The notes: generated from the sequence alone by a model not told the origin. Shown: positions 1-8,956, counted from the first letter of the stretch. The stretch: DNA of 27,301 nucleotides from Gammaproteobacteria bacterium (GCA_019634245.1 JAHQVR010000119.1:1-27301), one strand, 5' to 3'. Made by a program: numbers and translations.

Positions 1-270
1 CTTCTTAGTAGCACGCTTCTTAGTAGCACGCTTCTTGGTTGCACGCTTCTTAGTAGCACGCTTCTTAGTAGCACGCTTCTTGGTTGCACGCTTCTTGGTT
101 GCACGCTTCTTAGTAGCGCGCTTCTTGGTTGCACGCTTCTTAGTAGCACGCTTCTTAGTAGCGCGCTTCTTGGTTGCACGCTTCTTAGTTGCTCGCTTTT
201 TGGTCGCTCGCTTTTTAGTAGCGCGCTTTTTGGTGGCACGCTTTTTAGTTGCGCGTTTCTTGGTAGACCG
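1..270 (-). repeat. 15-bp tandem repeat coding for KKRAT, at least 17 units
   Basis: Seventeen complete 15-bp units fill 1-255 and a degenerate eighteenth covers 256-270. All keep the reading frame of the H1-like protein. Units 1-180 come in two main synonymous forms (ending TAGTAGCACG or GGTTGCACG on the plus strand). Units 181-255 differ from each other at more positions. The tract continues past the left edge. Confidence 0.95.
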
Positions 271-357
271 CTTAGCCGCAGCCTTCTTCTTGCCTTTAGC
301 CTTTTTGCGGCCTGCTTTAGCAGGTGCAGCAGCTTTAGGTTTACTGATTCGAGCCAT
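1..357 (-). CDS. Histone H1-like basic repeat protein (partial, C-terminus off the left edge)
   Basis: The minus-strand frame opens with ATG at 357, preceded by AGGAGT at good spacing, and stays open to the window edge (119 codons, no stop). The N-terminus reads MARISKPKAAAPAKAGRKKAKGKKKAAAKR and then becomes a run of KKRAT pentapeptides. Lysine, alanine, arginine and threonine make up nearly everything. This composition matches bacterial histone H1-like (AlgP/HctB-type) proteins, which bind DNA without sequence specificity and help compact the nucleoid. No globular domain is visible. The function is inferred from composition only, so an RNA- or polyphosphate-binding role is also possible. 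The plus-strand frame over the same bases (a VARFL repeat) is a shadow. The full length is unknown because the 3' end is missing. Confidence 0.8.
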   Translation of the reverse strand, partial: MARISKPKAAAPAKAGRKKAKGKKKAAAKRSTKKRATKKRATKKRATKKRATKKRATKKRATKKRATKKRATKKRATKKRATKKRATKKRATKKRATKKRATKKRATKKRATKKRATKK

Positions 358-391
358 GGAATACTCCTGACATAACCTAGTTAAAATTAAT

Positions 392-407
392 GGAGTCAGA
401 AGACTCC
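392..407 (-). other. Inverted repeat, likely 5'-UTR hairpin of the H1-like gene
   Basis: GGAGTC (392-397) and GACTCC (402-407) form a perfect 6-bp stem with a 4-nt loop. It lies 35 nt upstream of the H1-like start codon, inside the predicted leader. Confidence 0.6.
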
Positions 408-411
408 CACA

Positions 412-430
412 ACAGTCATCTATTGACTGT
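412..430 (-). other. Inverted repeat at the predicted 5' end of the H1-like mRNA
   Basis: ACAGTCA (412-418) and TGACTGT (424-430) form a perfect 7-bp stem with a 5-nt loop. If the promoter at 436-464 is real, transcription would start at or beside base 430, so this hairpin would sit at the extreme 5' end of the message. Confidence 0.6.
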
Positions 431-435
431 GACGT

Positions 436-464
436 TGTATATCCAAAATATAGGCCAATTACAA
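436..464 (-). promoter_or_regulatory. Candidate sigma70 promoter for the H1-like gene
   Basis: On the minus strand, TTGTAA (459-464) and TATACA (436-441) are separated by exactly 17 bp. Each hexamer matches the consensus at 4 of 6 positions. The site gives a leader of about 72 nt. This is inferred from motif and spacing only. Confidence 0.45.
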
Positions 465-715
465 AAAATCTTTAGCGTTATACGTTGAATATTTGTTTAA
501 ACGAACAAAAAACATTCGAATTAAACATGCACAATGAAAACTTTTACAACTTGCTTTCAAGTTGCGCATTGTCCACATAGTTCATACTTATTTCAACTGC
601 AAGTTTAAAATTAAAAAAAATTTACGCTTCAAACACGGAAATTAGCGTGTTGAACACATCTCAATTCAGCTGAATTTACACATCAAACTCTTGTGATTTG
701 CGCAAATTTTGACAA

Positions 716-753
716 TCGACAACAGCTAAAAACACCTTATATATAGTGTTTTT
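716..753 (+). promoter_or_regulatory. Candidate promoter of the RDD gene with a dyad around its -10
   Basis: TCGACA (716-721) lies 16 bp before TATATA (738-743), a plausible -35/-10 pair. AAAAACAC (728-735) and GTGTTTTT (746-753) form a perfect 8-bp inverted repeat that brackets the TATATATA block. That arrangement would suit an operator. The ATG at 774 has no strong Shine-Dalgarno sequence. Confidence 0.4.
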
Positions 754-773
754 CGGATCAAACACAAAAAAAC

Positions 774-1187
774 ATGCAAAACAATTCATCCCACCAACTG
801 CTTCTTTGGCGACGCTTGCTGGCCTTTCTTTATGACGGTCTGTTGTTAATCGCAATTTTTTTTGTCATCACAGCAATTGCTGTTGGATTGAATGGAGGAG
901 AAGCCATTACTCACCCATTTTATGTGTTGGCGATGTATCCGATTGCATTTGTGTTTTATTGTTGGTGTTGGCAACGCGGTGGACAAACGTTGGGAATGCA
1001 AGCTTGGCGGTTACAACTCATCAGTGAACAAACAACCAAAATTACGTTTGTTCAGTGTTTGATACGCTTCTTTTTGGGGTCAATTTTGTTTTTTTTCACG
1101 TATATAGGAGCATTTTTTGATGCGAAAAACCGGCCGATTCACGACCAACTTTCTCGTACAAAAATTGTATTAAAATCAATTAGATAG
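774..1187 (+). CDS. RDD family membrane protein
   Basis: This 137-residue protein shows the RDD-family pattern. An N-terminal RRLLAFLYDGLLL enters the first membrane segment (about residues 13-37). A second hydrophobic segment covers about 46-65, then QRGGQTLGMQAWRLQLIS. A third segment covers about 96-118, followed by NRPIHDQLSRT. The canonical R-D-D residues are therefore present (R14, D21, and the D near the end of the last helix). RDD proteins are small inner-membrane proteins of mostly unknown role; some are linked to ion transport. The gene stands alone, divergent from the H1-like gene and convergent with lptG. The start is the first ATG after the candidate promoter, with a weak ribosome-binding site. 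Confidence 0.85.
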   Translation: MQNNSSHQLLLWRRLLAFLYDGLLLIAIFFVITAIAVGLNGGEAITHPFYVLAMYPIAFVFYCWCWQRGGQTLGMQAWRLQLISEQTTKITFVQCLIRFFLGSILFFFTYIGAFFDAKNRPIHDQLSRTKIVLKSIR

Positions 1188-1263
1188 GTTATTTTGACGC
1201 GTTGAATATCAGACAGATTTTTCCACTATCGGAGCGCTCTGACCCAGCAAAAAGCGATGCTCA

Positions 1264-2364
1264 CTAAACAACACGTTGAATTCCAATAACTGCGATTGCT
1301 AAGAAGCATAAAAGAGGGATCAAAGCACTTATAAACGGTGCCAAACCATTTGCTAACGCCAATTGTGTCAGAAGTTTGTTCAACAGCACATAACTGATAC
1401 CGAGCAGTATGCCGATGAATATCTTTTGTCCCGCTCCGCCACTTCGTTGAGATCCAAACACAAATGGAAGCGAGAGCATCAACATCACCATAGTCGCGAA
1501 AGGGCTCAAAACCTTCACCCACAGGGCTAATTCTGTGCTTTTACTGTCGAGCTGGTTAGCTCTGAGGTAGTTAACTTGGTCGTAAAGATTGCGAGCTGAC
1601 AGGCTTTCGGGCGATATTGACAAACTTTTTAGTACATCTGCGCTCACCAAAGTGGGAACAGGTTCATTTGTGTCATTACCCACTAAATTTTGCCAAACTT
1701 CGCTTTCAACAAAACGCTTTTCAACACTTTCAGGTTCAAAAGTTGTGATGTTGATGTCCTCTAACAACCAATCATTGCCTTGTTGTTTGGCGCGCGCAGC
1801 CCCAATTGAAGACTTCAGTTGGTGATCCTGATATAAGAGCACAGTAACGTCCAGCAGCGTGAAATCAGGCATTACTGTCGAAATATTGACGTATCTTTGG
1901 CCAGATCGGACCCACAAACCACTATTTCCCTTAACAGAGAGCCGCTGCTCCAGCGCCGTGAGACGCAATTCTTCGGCAATTTGTTCAGATTTGGGCAGTA
2001 ATGTCTCACCCAATATCGCTATGAAGAGCATCAGACCCACACCGGTAAGCAACACGGCCCTTATTATTCTGCCCACTGAAACACCTGCTGCTCGCATCAC
2101 CGTAAGTTCGCTGTTGCTCGCTAAGGCACCCAAACCCAGCAACGCTCCTAATAAAACGGCCGGAGCAAACAATAAATAGGCTTTACCTGGCAGCGTGAGC
2201 AGCACATATTGCGCAGCAAGCAGTGCCGAATAACTCCCCTTTCCCACATCTTCCAACTCAGCGATAAACGAAAATACTCCCGCCAGGGAAAGCAAGGTGA
2301 GTAAAACCAGCAAGCTGGTCATCAGAATTGAACGCCCGATATACCGATCAAGTGTGGTGATCAT
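1264..2364 (-). CDS. lptG: LPS export system permease LptG
   Basis: This 366-residue protein starts MITTLDRYIGRSIL, typical of LptG. It has the YjgP/YjgQ-family layout: N-terminal membrane helices, a conserved ELTVMRAAGVS segment after the second to third helix, a periplasmic beta-jellyroll domain (about residues 130-270), and C-terminal helices ending at about 360. With LptF it forms the inner-membrane part of the LptB2FG transporter, which extracts LPS and passes it to LptC. It lies 43 bp downstream of lptF on the same strand. The ATG has no Shine-Dalgarno sequence: the preceding bases read CCTCCCA, the opposite of one. Translation may therefore depend on coupling or structure. The start fits the family well. 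Confidence 0.95.
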   Translation of the reverse strand: MITTLDRYIGRSILMTSLLVLLTLLSLAGVFSFIAELEDVGKGSYSALLAAQYVLLTLPGKAYLLFAPAVLLGALLGLGALASNSELTVMRAAGVSVGRIIRAVLLTGVGLMLFIAILGETLLPKSEQIAEELRLTALEQRLSVKGNSGLWVRSGQRYVNISTVMPDFTLLDVTVLLYQDHQLKSSIGAARAKQQGNDWLLEDINITTFEPESVEKRFVESEVWQNLVGNDTNEPVPTLVSADVLKSLSISPESLSARNLYDQVNYLRANQLDSKSTELALWVKVLSPFATMVMLMLSLPFVFGSQRSGGAGQKIFIGILLGISYVLLNKLLTQLALANGLAPFISALIPLLCFLAIAVIGIQRVV

Positions 2365-2407
2365 TGGGAGGCACTTGCGCGATGAATACAGCGTTCGTAG
2401 GAATGGA

Positions 2408-3523
2408 TCACAGGCTCACCTGCGTGGGCACAGCCTGTTTATACCCACCAGTTATCCATGCCAGCCCTTGTCTACGAACTAAAAAGTACACAATTAACGC
2501 TAACATCAACAGATGAATCGGCCAAAGCCCCACCCAACTCGGTAAAACACCACTGGCAATCCATTTGCGGGACAGCACTAACAGGTTTGCGTAAGGGATA
2601 TACAACAGAATCGCGATGGCAATTTTTGAAAAACGGCCTTCCCGTGGGGACGTATAGCTCAGCGGCACTGCTAACAATGCCAACAACAAGGCCGCAATCG
2701 GTATGGAAATGCGCCATTGAATTTCGGCCATGTCTTTATTTTCCCCCGACTGCCACAACTGCGTCAGGCTCATGGCCTCACCTCTTAAACGAGGCTCAGT
2801 TTGCAGTTCCCGAGGTCGCAAAACCCCCTGCCGTTTAAAATCTGTAACGGTAAAATCAGCCTCTCCCGGCCGACCTATGCTCGATTGCCCTTCACTCAAT
2901 ACCAAAAACTCGTCTCCGGTTTCAGCATTTTTCTGATAAGTAGCAAACCGCGCACTATCTACAGCGGGCCTGGCACCTTCCCGTTGGCGGTACATAAACA
3001 CATCGTTCAATTGGGTTTTATCAGCACTCGCTTCCTTGACAAACAGTATGGCTCGACCATCGCTGGACTCAACAAACCGACCAGGTGTGAGCAAGCTCAA
3101 CGCAGATTGCTCGTCAATTTGAGTTTTCAATGTCTGTTCATATCGCGCCGCCCAGGGAGAGGCAAAGATCGTCAGCGCTGAAATCAACAGCACACCCAAC
3201 AGCCCTACCACAGCCGTGGGCCTTAGTAGGTCTAACCAACTCACGCCACACGCCTGCATCACCGTCATTTCGTTATCGCGATAGAAGCGACCGTGAGCCA
3301 ACAGAATGCCTAAATACATACCCAGCGGTATCAGCGTCACCAACAGACTGATCGATTTAACACCAACCAGTATCAGAACGGTTTCGGCAGAGACACCACC
3401 ATCTGTGACCCTCGCTAAACTGCGGGCCAACACATTGCCAATCATAATGACCAGAAGTACCACCGTGACCGCCAGCCACGTCAGCAACATTTCTTTCATG
3501 AGATAGCGATCGAGAATGCGCAC
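2408..3523 (-). CDS. lptF: LPS export system permease LptF
   Basis: This 371-residue protein begins with GTG and reads MRILDRYLMKEMLLTWLAV. It has six predicted membrane helices around a central periplasmic domain (about residues 125-265). The segment NEMTVMQACGVSWLDLLRP matches the LptF cytoplasmic coupling region. It is the partner of LptG in the LPS exporter. The gene is divergent from pepA, the usual order in gammaproteobacteria. No strong ribosome-binding site precedes the GTG. The alternative internal ATG codons at residues 9 and 12 would cut into the conserved RYL.KE segment, so GTG is preferred. Confidence 0.94.
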   Translation of the reverse strand: MRILDRYLMKEMLLTWLAVTVVLLVIMIGNVLARSLARVTDGGVSAETVLILVGVKSISLLVTLIPLGMYLGILLAHGRFYRDNEMTVMQACGVSWLDLLRPTAVVGLLGVLLISALTIFASPWAARYEQTLKTQIDEQSALSLLTPGRFVESSDGRAILFVKEASADKTQLNDVFMYRQREGARPAVDSARFATYQKNAETGDEFLVLSEGQSSIGRPGEADFTVTDFKRQGVLRPRELQTEPRLRGEAMSLTQLWQSGENKDMAEIQWRISIPIAALLLALLAVPLSYTSPREGRFSKIAIAILLYIPYANLLVLSRKWIASGVLPSWVGLWPIHLLMLALIVYFLVRRQGLAWITGGYKQAVPTQVSL

Positions 3524-3651
3524 GATTTGTTCAAATTAGCGTTAGTGAAGAGAGTGTGCGCAAGCACCGCACCCTTGTAGACTAGCGTGTCGGTGCTGAC
3601 TTGCCTAGCCTGATTCACTACACTGCCACAGCACACTCGTTAGAAATTACC

Positions 3652-5133
3652 ATGAACATCACCGTATCCACGAAACCATCGGCGTCGTCGAAGAATTCCT
3701 GCCTAGTCATTGCAGTAGGCTCTGGCGCACTGTCCGGAACTGCCAAAACCCTCAATACTGCGAGTAATGGCGCTATTAAAAGAGCCATGCAGCGCGGTGA
3801 TTTTGATGGTAAATCCGGGAAAACATTGATGCTGCATGAACTGACAGGCAGCCATTTCGATCGTGTACTGCTTGCCGGTTGCGGACGGTATCGAAAGGTG
3901 ACGGCGAAGGATTATCGCTCTATGAGCAAAGCGCTGGCCAAAGCGCTGATCAACAGCGGTGCCGAAAACGCCACCCTGACCGTTCCCACCGATCTGGAGG
4001 TAGACGGTCACGATGAGGCCTGGCAAGTGCAACAGCTGACCGAAGCACTGCTGTACGCAAGTTATCAATTTACCGGACACACCCGCTCTGAAAAGCATAA
4101 CGAAGCGAGCTTGAAAAAAACCGTCATTCAGGTCGCTAAGGCCACATCCAGAGTGAAAGCCTATTTAGCGCGCGGACTGGGCAATGGTTCGGGTATATCG
4201 CTAGCGAGAGACTTGGGTAATCTCGCTCCCAACATTTGCACTCCTCGCTATCTGGCCAAACGAGCACGCGCACTCGCTAGAACACATTCCGCCTTACGCA
4301 CAACAGTGCTAGGCGATAAGGAATTAAACAAGCTGGGTATGAATGCGTTCCTCGCGGTGAGCCAAGGCAGTACCGAGCCCGCACAGCTTATTTGCATGAA
4401 TTACCAAGGTGGCAAAACTAAAGACAAGCCAATCGTGCTGGTGGGTAAGGGTGTCACTTTTGATACCGGCGGCATATCCATCAAACCCTCTGCGGCTATG
4501 GATGAAATGAAATTCGATATGTGCGGAGCGGCCAGCGTCTTCGGAGTGATAGAGGCCGTGTGTCGAATGAAACTAAATTGCAATATCGTTGGCGTCGTTG
4601 CCGCGGCTGAAAATATGCCTGATGCGAATGCCACCCGACCCGGGGATGTCATTGACACTATGAGCGGACAATCCATTGAGGTACTGAACACGGATGCGGA
4701 AGGCCGCATGGTATTGTGCGACACCCTGACGTATGTCAAACGTTACAAACCCAAAGCGGTCATCGATGTCGCAACGCTAACCGGAGCCTGTATTGTGGCC
4801 CTAGGACACGTTGCCAGTGCGGTTATGGCAAACGACGATACTCTCAGCGACGCGCTGATCGAGGCAGGCGAGACCTCGGGTGATCGCACCTGGCCACTAC
4901 CGTTATGGGACGAGTACCAGGAACAGCTGGATTCCAATTTTGCTGATATCGCCAATATCGGTGGCAAGGGTGCAGGCTCGATTACCGCCGGCTGTTTTTT
5001 GTCACGCTTTGCACAGGAGTACTCATGGGCCCATTTGGATATTGCCGGTATCGCTTGGCACGGTGGCGCACAAAAAGGCGCTACGGGCCGTCCCGTTCCG
5101 CTGCTAATGCAATATCTAGTTGATCAAGTCTGA
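3652..5133 (+). CDS. pepA: Leucyl aminopeptidase PepA (M17 family)
   Basis: This 493-residue cytosolic aminopeptidase removes N-terminal residues from peptides using two metal ions. The N-terminal macro-like domain (about 1-160) precedes the catalytic domain. Visible catalytic features are VGKGVTFDTGG with K266 and D271, K278 in the following SIKPS, and the family signature NTDAEGR at 346-352. The frame stays open upstream to a TTG at 3601. The ATG at 3652 (MNITVSTKPS) is chosen because it fits known PepA N-termini and gives nearly the E. coli length (503). The stop overlaps the holC start as TGATG, which implies coupled translation. In E. coli PepA also acts as a DNA-binding protein in Xer recombination; nothing here tests that. 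Confidence 0.96.
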   Translation: MNITVSTKPSASSKNSCLVIAVGSGALSGTAKTLNTASNGAIKRAMQRGDFDGKSGKTLMLHELTGSHFDRVLLAGCGRYRKVTAKDYRSMSKALAKALINSGAENATLTVPTDLEVDGHDEAWQVQQLTEALLYASYQFTGHTRSEKHNEASLKKTVIQVAKATSRVKAYLARGLGNGSGISLARDLGNLAPNICTPRYLAKRARALARTHSALRTTVLGDKELNKLGMNAFLAVSQGSTEPAQLICMNYQGGKTKDKPIVLVGKGVTFDTGGISIKPSAAMDEMKFDMCGAASVFGVIEAVCRMKLNCNIVGVVAAAENMPDANATRPGDVIDTMSGQSIEVLNTDAEGRMVLCDTLTYVKRYKPKAVIDVATLTGACIVALGHVASAVMANDDTLSDALIEAGETSGDRTWPLPLWDEYQEQLDSNFADIANIGGKGAGSITAGCFLSRFAQEYSWAHLDIAGIAWHGGAQKGATGRPVPLLMQYLVDQV

Positions 5134-5567
5134 TGACTAAAATAGATTTTTATGTGTTGCCCGACACCGGTACTGAAACCAGACTGGAATTGGTCTGTAA
5201 GTTGGCTGAAAAAGCCGTGCAGAGAGACAAGAGTGTCTTTATTCATGCCAGTGATGAATCGATACTCACACATCTGGATACCCTGCTGTGGAATTTCCGT
5301 GCCGACAGCTTTGTGCCCCACCGGGTCATGCCGGCAAACGAACCGAACAATGCGCTCGACAACGATCCGGTACTACTCTCAACTGGCGCACCTGGTGCTG
5401 ACCGACGGGTGCTGATCAATCTGGCAGACGACGTGCCTCCATTTTTTAGCCGATTCGAACGCACGCTAGAAGTGGTCAGCCAGGCCGAAGAGGTCAGAGA
5501 AACAGGCCGCGCACGCTATCGCTTCTACAAACAACGCGGTTATCCACTGCAACACCACAAAATGTAG
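5133..5567 (+). CDS. holC: DNA polymerase III chi subunit HolC
   Basis: This 144-residue protein opens MTKIDFYVLPDTGTE and continues with LACKL-like ELVCKLAEKAVQRDKSVFIHASDES. LDTLLWNFRADSFVPHR and a FFSRFERTLEVV block follow, all typical of chi. Chi is part of the clamp-loader complex and links it to single-strand DNA-binding protein. The gene begins within the pepA stop (TGATG, 1-nt overlap), and this pepA-holC-valS order is standard in the class. The C-terminus (RARYRFYKQRGYPLQHHKM) also fits the family. Confidence 0.94.
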   Translation: MTKIDFYVLPDTGTETRLELVCKLAEKAVQRDKSVFIHASDESILTHLDTLLWNFRADSFVPHRVMPANEPNNALDNDPVLLSTGAPGADRRVLINLADDVPPFFSRFERTLEVVSQAEEVRETGRARYRFYKQRGYPLQHHKM

Positions 5568-5582
5568 TCCTATACTCATCGC

Positions 5583-5619
5583 AGGTGCGAACTAATGGAC
5601 TTTTGAATCCATTGCACCT
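5583..5619 (+). other. Two-part hairpin in the holC leader-side gap before the acidic protein
   Basis: An outer stem AGGTGC (5583-5588) / GCACCT (5614-5619) encloses an inner stem AATGGA (5594-5599) / TCCATT (5608-5613). The inner loop is 8 nt, and a 5-nt bulge sits on one side only. No T-tract follows, so it is not a simple terminator. It could be an mRNA processing or stability element inside the operon. Confidence 0.5.
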
Positions 5620-5648
5620 CAGGCTCAATCTGAATTATTAAGGGCACG

Positions 5649-6134
5649 ATGATGGCGACGGCTAAAGATGATCTACCAGTTCTCAAATCAGTAGTGGAAA
5701 CCGGTAACGAATCCATTATTCAATCCACGCGTTTAGGCCATGAGGTTCTTGCAGAACTCGAATCCCTTCGCCAAGGCGCGCAAAGTTCGGCCGTTGCAGC
5801 TGCTGATGGTAGCTCGACTGATTTCGATACCTCAGACCAAGGAAATTTAGCCTTCGACTTTACCCATCCTGTTGAGCTCAATGCTGAAATGGAACAGAAT
5901 GGCAAGCCTACCGGGCCTAACGCTGAAGCGGACCATGCTCTGCTCAAAGAAGCCATGAACAGTTCCGATGATGACGATCCCTTGCTCAGCGAGGCGCAGC
6001 CGACACTCTGTAACAATCAACAGTTGGAAGATGATGAAATCGAGCTTATGATTGACGAAGTGGTCGATCGCCATATAACTGAACTTCGTAAAGATATAAA
6101 AAGACTTCTAGAACGCGCCAAAAGCGTTCCCTGA
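5649..6134 (+). CDS. Unrecognised acidic protein between holC and valS
   Basis: This 161-residue protein is not recognised. It has no signal peptide or membrane segment. It is acidic and poor in order-promoting residues through about residues 45-120, with runs such as SSDDDDP. The C-terminal 35 residues ([29 protein letters not shown]) should form an amphipathic helix, suited to protein-protein contact. Two start codons are adjacent (5649 and 5652) after AAGGGCACG; the first is used here. It lies 81 bp after holC and 23 bp before valS on the same strand, so it is probably co-transcribed. An unnamed acidic ORF at this place recurs in some gammaproteobacteria, but I cannot name a family with confidence. 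Confidence 0.75.
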   Translation: MMATAKDDLPVLKSVVETGNESIIQSTRLGHEVLAELESLRQGAQSSAVAAADGSSTDFDTSDQGNLAFDFTHPVELNAEMEQNGKPTGPNAEADHALLKEAMNSSDDDDPLLSEAQPTLCNNQQLEDDEIELMIDEVVDRHITELRKDIKRLLERAKSVP

Positions 6135-6157
6135 CGCCCCACACATTTAAAGATTTC

Positions 6158-8956
6158 ATGGAAAAAACCTACAACCCCCAGGCTATCGAGCAACGCTGGT
6201 ACAACATCTGGGAGGACAGCGGCTATTTTGCGCCCAGTGGAAATGGCGATCCTTATTGCATCATGATCCCGCCACCGAACGTCACTGGCACTCTGCATAT
6301 GGGCCATGCGTTCCAAGATACCGTCATGGACTGCCTGATCCGTTACCACCGAATGCTTGGATACAACACGCTTTGGCAGCCAGGCACCGACCACGCCGGA
6401 ATTGCCACGCAAATGGTGGTGGAGAGACAACTTAATCAAATCGATAAAACCCGCCACGATCTGGGACGCGAAGCATTCATCGATAAAGTCTGGGAGTGGA
6501 AGGAAGAATCTGGTGGCACGATAACCCGACAGCTTCGCCGCCTGGGAGCATCGCCGGATTGGTCTCGCGAGCGCTTCACCATGGATGAAGGCAGCTCACG
6601 GGCCGTTCGAGATGTTTTCATCAAGCTCTACGATGATGGACTGATCTATCGCGGCAAGCGCTTGGTGAATTGGGACCCGGTGTTACACACCGCATTGTCG
6701 GATTTGGAAGTTCTGAGCGAAGAGGAGAATGGACATTTATGGCATTTCAAGTATCCTCTCACTGATGGTAGCGCTGAACTTATTGTTGCCACCACTCGGC
6801 CTGAAACGATGCTCGGTGATACCGCCGTTGCGGTTCACCCAGAAGACGAACGATTCCAACACCTAATCGGTCAAACCATCACACTGCCTCTGGTTGGACG
6901 GGAAATCCCGATTGTCGCCGATGACTACGTCGACCGAGAGTTCGGATCGGGTTGCGTAAAAATCACACCGGCTCACGACTTCAACGACTATGCCCTGGGC
7001 CAGCGCCACAATCTTGAACTGATCAATATTTTCAATGAAGATGCCTCGCTAAACGATTCGGTTCCAGAAAAGTACCAAGGACTTGATCGATTCGTTGCAC
7101 GAAAAAATGTCGTCGCCGATCTCGATGCACTCGGTTTGCTGGCAAAAACCGAAGACCATAAGCTCATGGTGCCACGCGGGGATCGCAGTGGCTCGGTCGT
7201 GGAACCCTATTTAACCAATCAATGGTATGTCGATCTCACCAAAAAGGTTCAGCAGGATGGTCGTGCTGGTGGGTGGAGCGCTATAACCGAGCCGTGCATT
7301 GCTGCGGTTCAATCTGGGCAAATTAAGTTCGTACCTGAAAATTGGTCCAAGACGTATTTTCAATGGTTGGAGAACATTCAAGACTGGTGTATCAGCCGAC
7401 AAATCTGGTGGGGTCACAGAATCCCCGCTTGGTATGATCAAGCGGGCCAGGTGTATGTAGGAGAGTCAGAGGAGCAGGTTCGAGAAAAATACTCCATCGA
7501 ACCCACTGTTGGCTTGACTCAAGATGAAGATGTTCTCGATACCTGGTTTTCATCGGGGCTATGGCCTTTCTCAACGTTAGGCTGGCCCGAGAAGACCGAT
7601 GCGTTAAAAACGTTTTACCCCGGCTCTGTCCTCGTGACCGGTTTCGACATCATTTTCTTCTGGGTGGTTCGCATGGTGATGTTTGGCACCTATTTCATGG
7701 ACGGTAAAGTGCCCTTCCGCGAAGTTTATATGCACGGTCTGGTGCGCGATGCCTCGGGTCAGAAAATGTCAAAGTCCAAAGGCAATGTCCTCGATCCTTT
7801 AGATATTATCGAAGGCATCAGTCTTGAGGACTTAGTCGCCAAACGTACCACCAATTTAATGCAGCCACATCTAGCCCCAACCATAGAGGCACAAACCCGC
7901 AAGGACTTCCCCGATGGTATTGCCAGTTTTGGCACTGATTCACTGCGATTCACGTTTGCGTCTTTAGCGTCAACCGGGCGGGATATTCGTTTTGATTTAA
8001 AACGAGTGGAAGGCTATCGGAATTTCTGCAATAAATTGTACAACGCAACACGCTATGTATTGATGAACACCGAAGGAATGGATCCATCGTATACGCCAAC
8101 TTCACAGAACGTAGCAGACCAGTGGATCGTATCTCGGCTTCAACAGACCCAAAGCTCGGTAGCGAAGCACATCGAATCCTACCGATTCGACTTAGCCGCC
8201 AACGACATGTACGAATTTGTCTGGAATGAATACTGCGACTGGTATCTGGAACTCGCCAAACCCACCTTAACCGGTGAATCTTCCGAGGATATTAAACAAG
8301 CCACACGGATCACTTTAGTAAGTGTGCTGGAAAGTGTACTGCGTCTTATGCACCCGTTCATGCCCTTTATCACTGAAGAGTTGTGGCAGTCGGTAGCGCC
8401 ACTGGCTGGAAAATCTGGCGACACCGTATCCCTGCAACCCTATCCTACCGCCGAACTAAGCAACATAGACGAAGCGTCGGTATCTCAGATTGAATGGTTA
8501 AAAGCCGTTGTGATGGGTGTGCGAAAGATTCGCTCAGAAATGGATATCAATCCTGGCCGACGACTGCCTCTGTTTGTGGCTGGAAGCTCAGCCAGCGATC
8601 AAGATCGACTCAAAGAGTTTGAATCGATGATTTCTTCATTGGCACGGCTGGACTCCATCACGCTCATTAGCTCAGACGATGAACGCCCAGAATCGGCCGT
8701 CGCATTGGTCGATCAGATGGAGCTACTGATACCGATGGCAGGCCTGATTGACAAAGCCGCTGAAACAGCGCGTTTGGAAAAACAGACTGCAAAACTCGAA
8801 GGCGAGATAAAAAGGCTTAGCGGGAAACTAGCAAACCAGGGATTTACCGACAAAGCCCCGGCACAGGTGGTCGAGGCCGAGCGCAACAAACTGGTTGAGG
8901 CACAAAGCGCACTTGAGCAGTTGAAAGAGCAACTCCGACGGATTGCCTCACTGTAA
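6158..8956 (+). CDS. valS: Valyl-tRNA synthetase
   Basis: This 932-residue class I synthetase charges tRNA-Val. The HIGH-type motif is HMGH at residues 47-50, inside [20 protein letters not shown] is at 536-540. The editing (CP1) domain lies between, with [17 protein letters not shown] typical of ValRS. The anticodon-binding helical domain follows (about 650-800). The C-terminal coiled coil (about 865-930, [23 protein letters not shown]) is the tRNA-contacting arm characteristic of ValRS. The start at ATG 6158 ([15 protein letters not shown]) matches the family. One point is a longer-than-usual stretch after KMSKS ([33 protein letters not shown]), also known from E. coli ValRS. Confidence 0.98.
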   Translation: MEKTYNPQAIEQRWYNIWEDSGYFAPSGNGDPYCIMIPPPNVTGTLHMGHAFQDTVMDCLIRYHRMLGYNTLWQPGTDHAGIATQMVVERQLNQIDKTRHDLGREAFIDKVWEWKEESGGTITRQLRRLGASPDWSRERFTMDEGSSRAVRDVFIKLYDDGLIYRGKRLVNWDPVLHTALSDLEVLSEEENGHLWHFKYPLTDGSAELIVATTRPETMLGDTAVAVHPEDERFQHLIGQTITLPLVGREIPIVADDYVDREFGSGCVKITPAHDFNDYALGQRHNLELINIFNEDASLNDSVPEKYQGLDRFVARKNVVADLDALGLLAKTEDHKLMVPRGDRSGSVVEPYLTNQWYVDLTKKVQQDGRAGGWSAITEPCIAAVQSGQIKFVPENWSKTYFQWLENIQDWCISRQIWWGHRIPAWYDQAGQVYVGESEEQVREKYSIEPTVGLTQDEDVLDTWFSSGLWPFSTLGWPEKTDALKTFYPGSVLVTGFDIIFFWVVRMVMFGTYFMDGKVPFREVYMHGLVRDASGQKMSKSKGNVLDPLDIIEGISLEDLVAKRTTNLMQPHLAPTIEAQTRKDFPDGIASFGTDSLRFTFASLASTGRDIRFDLKRVEGYRNFCNKLYNATRYVLMNTEGMDPSYTPTSQNVADQWIVSRLQQTQSSVAKHIESYRFDLAANDMYEFVWNEYCDWYLELAKPTLTGESSEDIKQATRITLVSVLESVLRLMHPFMPFITEELWQSVAPLAGKSGDTVSLQPYPTAELSNIDEASVSQIEWLKAVVMGVRKIRSEMDINPGRRLPLFVAGSSASDQDRLKEFESMISSLARLDSITLISSDDERPESAVALVDQMELLIPMAGLIDKAAETARLEKQTAKLEGEIKRLSGKLANQGFTDKAPAQVVEAERNKLVEAQSALEQLKEQLRRIASL

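Larger units (their letters stand above)
358..773. other. AT-rich intergenic region dense in inverted repeats
   Basis: This 416-bp spacer separates two divergent genes and contains no convincing ORF. Besides the two hairpins and two promoters listed separately it holds further dyads. CAACTTG/CAAGTTG lies at 547-564 with a 4-nt loop. The 11-bp near-palindrome GTGTTGAACAC is at 647-657. The perfect 14-bp palindrome AATTCAGCTGAATT is at 663-676. These look like protein-binding or RNA-structure sites. No known operator was recognised. Confidence 0.6.

Noticed and set aside
1..270. CRISPR-like array
   Set aside because: The units are contiguous 15-mers without spacers, keep a coding frame and differ mainly at synonymous positions.
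35..370. Plus-strand ORF made of VARFL repeats
   Set aside because: It is the antisense reading of the KKRAT repeat. It has no ribosome-binding site, and the minus-strand frame has a proper start with AGGAGT.
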